Shown: positions 51,664-52,891 of the stretch, one piece after another | Layout: every line of letters begins with the position of its first letter | Numbering within the stretch: the stretch's first letter is position 1 | Assembly (NCBI GenBank): GCA_947492175.1 | Contig: CANLMQ010000040.1 | Coordinates: 1-52,891 of the forward strand | Reading direction: 5' to 3' | DNA: 52,891 nucleotides | Origin: an uncultured Draconibacterium sp. | Lineage (GTDB): Bacteria; Bacteroidota; Bacteroidia; Bacteroidales; Prolixibacteraceae | The notes under the pieces: generated by a model | The model's database searches: none | What the model was told of the DNA's origin: nothing | Seen by the model: only the letters and a program-made list of their open reading frames with translations | Translations under genes and position numbers: made by a program

Positions 51664-51726
51664 TTACAGCCTACCCGGTGGTTGGATTTTCCAATGATGG
51701 CCGTGATGTCCTTGTCCTATATTCAT
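51664..51726 (-). CDS. His operon leader peptide (HHGHH)
   Basis: A 20-codon frame on the minus strand starts at the ATG at 51726. The peptide is MNIGQG, then His-His-Gly-His-His, then WKIQPPGRL and stop. Four His codons in five positions are very improbable by chance in this place, immediately ahead of hisG and an intrinsic terminator. In classic attenuation, stalling at the His codons when charged tRNA-His is low prevents terminator formation. The sequence AGGCT at the end of the leader frame (51668-51672) can pair with AGCCT in the right arm of the terminator, a possible antiterminator. This pairing is short and is inference. Confidence 0.88.
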   Translation of the reverse strand: MNIGQGHHGHHWKIQPPGRL

Positions 51727-51742
51727 TTTGTCAATTTTGATG

Positions 51743-51773
51743 CAAGTATAATTATAATAATGAATTTGGCAAT
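51743..51773 (-). promoter_or_regulatory. Candidate promoter of the his operon leader
   Basis: On the minus strand an ATTG at 51770-51773 is followed after 19 bases by TATACTTG (51743-51750), close to the Bacteroidota -33/-7 pattern TTTG-N17-23-TAnnTTTG. Transcription would begin just before the leader ORF at 51726. Confidence 0.5.
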
Positions 51774-51840
51774 GTGTTTTACTATTAATTTAAAATTAAG
51801 GAAACATAAGTTAGGAAGTAGATGTTTTTATCGCTCAGGT

Positions 51841-52794
51841 TTATTTTGTGTAGTTGGCTGTGGCAGTATGTTTCCCGAAATGAAATTCAATGTACAGAAT
51901 TATCAGAATCAAAAACAATGTCATTAAAGCTGAACCTTCAAATCCAAAATCGCCACCGGTAATCCATTTCTCTCCAATAATTTTCTGAGTTATAATACCT
52001 TGTTCTGTTTTTGTCCCACTTACATTCGAACCAAAAACAGGGCCCAGAAAAAAGTTCCATGTAAAATGCAACCCAATACTAAACCATAGCCGTTTTGTGT
52101 GAATATAGTAGATGCCTAAAACTATGCCAGCTAAAAAAATGTTAAGTACTGGAATAAGGGAAAAATCGTTTGTAATAAAATGAACAAAGGAGAAGAGTGA
52201 TGCAAATAAAATTAACACCAGGTACTTGTTTGCCAGTTTCATCGTTGTTCCCAGTAAATACCCTCTGAACAGGAGTTCTTCGTTAAATCCAACCAAAAGA
52301 TATAAGAGAACATAATAAAGGAAATAACCAGAAGAAAACTGCACGCTTTCTATCGCGATTTGTTTGGTAATAAGAAGCAGGAAAAATATGAGAGAAATAA
52401 GAATTACACCAAGCAACAAGCCTTGAACAAGCTCCTTAACCATTGTTTTCGGGCGTTCAAACCCGACGGATAAAAATTTGTTTTTAAAAATATTTATCCA
52501 ATATATTTTTACAATAAAAAGCAGAGCAAGTAATTGAATTGTAAAACTGAATAAGGTCCAATATAAAGGGAACCTTTCCTGAACAATGTGAATCTCCTGA
52601 AAATTATACCCCAGTGCAATAGCAACTAGCCCGGCAACCATTAGTTGTATTAATATTACAAACAAAATAAACACGGGAACAGCCGATAAAATAATCAGCC
52701 AGGTTTTGATTTTAGACCAATTAGAAGATTTTTGATTTTCCACGGTTAGATGATTTGAATTGCTTAAAGTTAAGCAAACCTCATTCTTTTTCAA
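51841..52794 (-). CDS. CPBP-family intramembrane metalloprotease (CAAX/Abi type)
   Basis: The 317-residue membrane protein has about eight hydrophobic helices, with the CPBP motif set in the second half: GFNEELLFRGYLLG (Glu-Glu and Arg), a His in FVHFITNDF, and HFTWNFFLGPVFG. These proteins resemble CAAX prenyl proteases. Bacterial members function in peptide maturation, bacteriocin immunity or unknown processing. It is a single gene, divergent from nothing visible, and lies upstream of the his leader in the same direction. Confidence 0.92.
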   Translation of the reverse strand: MKKNEVCLTLSNSNHLTVENQKSSNWSKIKTWLIILSAVPVFILFVILIQLMVAGLVAIALGYNFQEIHIVQERFPLYWTLFSFTIQLLALLFIVKIYWINIFKNKFLSVGFERPKTMVKELVQGLLLGVILISLIFFLLLITKQIAIESVQFSSGYFLYYVLLYLLVGFNEELLFRGYLLGTTMKLANKYLVLILFASLFSFVHFITNDFSLIPVLNIFLAGIVLGIYYIHTKRLWFSIGLHFTWNFFLGPVFGSNVSGTKTEQGIITQKIIGEKWITGGDFGFEGSALMTLFLILIILYIEFHFGKHTATANYTK

Positions 52795-52821
52795 ATAAGG
52801 AGTTTATGGGGAATAAAAAAG

Positions 52822-52857
52822 AGGCTGTCCAAAAAGTAAAATTGGACAGCCTTTGTT
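52822..52857. terminator. Bidirectional hairpin at the right side
   Basis: An 11-bp perfect stem, AGGCTGTCCAA (52822-52832) and TTGGACAGCCT (52842-52852), has T-rich sequence in both directions. It is upstream of the CPBP gene and so probably ends a plus- or minus-strand transcript from a gene beyond the window. Confidence 0.75.
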
Positions 52858-52866
52858 TTTATTGTC

Positions 52867-52890
52867 CCTTTAAGATTTGTATCTTAAAGG
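52867..52890. repeat. Perfect inverted repeat at the window edge
   Basis: Arms CCTTTAAGAT (52867-52876) and ATCTTAAAGG (52881-52890) enclose TTGT. It lies just beyond the terminator-like hairpin, and the window ends one base later. It may be a regulatory or mobile-element end. Nothing more can be said. Confidence 0.5.
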
Positions 52891-52891
52891 T

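Noticed and set aside
52822..52891. Left end of an insertion sequence
   Set aside because: Two hairpins are visible, but the window ends before any transposase could be seen, so only the hairpins are reported.

Overview
The window is chromosomal DNA from an AT-rich member of the Bacteroidota, probably an anaerobic or facultative marine or sediment relative of the Marinilabiliales/Prolixibacteraceae. This is inferred from a type IX secretion sorting domain at 27081-28538, DUF5777 and DUF2807 proteins, Bacteroidota-type lipoproteins, TAnnTTTG-like promoters, fused CcsBA and HisB proteins, and few Shine-Dalgarno sites. No tRNA, rRNA, CRISPR array, phage or intact insertion sequence was recognised.

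Left third (1-22.7 kb). This is a mosaic of housekeeping and envelope genes: a PQQ-propeller lipoprotein, an ABC-F ATPase, and a LytS/LytTR signalling operon (5241-9334). That operon has two complete LytS-type histidine kinases, a third paralogue that has lost its phospho-acceptor His and ATP-binding motifs, and one LytTR response regulator. Next come a class IV aminotransferase-fold protein, a YqhD-type alcohol dehydrogenase, a surface-type S41 protease lipoprotein, a PgpH-like 7TM-HD phosphodiesterase, an NlpC/P60 peptidase followed by a 30-residue membrane peptide gene, a Nudix hydrolase, a C69 dipeptidase, a nested 21/42/84-bp tandem repeat, and an M28 peptidase.

Molybdenum cofactor operon (22.8-27 kb, minus strand). 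MobB-like, moeA, moaA, moaC and a MOSC-MogA fusion are tightly packed. They are preceded by a GC-rich structured leader that looks like a Moco/Tuco riboswitch. A type IX-secreted protein gene follows on the plus strand.

Multiheme electron-transfer cluster (28.6-42.2 kb, all minus strand). A Crp/Fnr regulator with an N-terminal Cys cluster is followed by a hexaheme lipoprotein on a collagen-like stalk, a monoheme lipoprotein, a DUF5777 beta-barrel, a heptaheme membrane-anchored cytochrome, a di-heme cytochrome b, a 19-heme cytochrome fused to a cytochrome b membrane domain, a NapC-like heptaheme protein, a tetraheme cytochrome, and the CcsBA haem-attachment machine. I count 44 c-type haem motifs in about 9.5 kb and no recognisable terminal reductase. 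The parts could form a conduit from quinol through the periplasm and an outer-membrane barrel to surface lipoproteins. This is the most interesting system in the window.

Right part (42.8-52.9 kb, minus strand). After a pyrimidine-dimer glycosylase-like gene comes a histidine biosynthesis run, in transcription order hisG, an EamA transporter, hisD, hisC, hisB, purU, a TlpA-like thioredoxin, hisH and argB. hisA, hisF and hisIE are absent here. The run is preceded by a short leader ORF with two His-His pairs and a strong intrinsic terminator, which is a classic attenuator layout. A CPBP membrane protease and two hairpins close the window.
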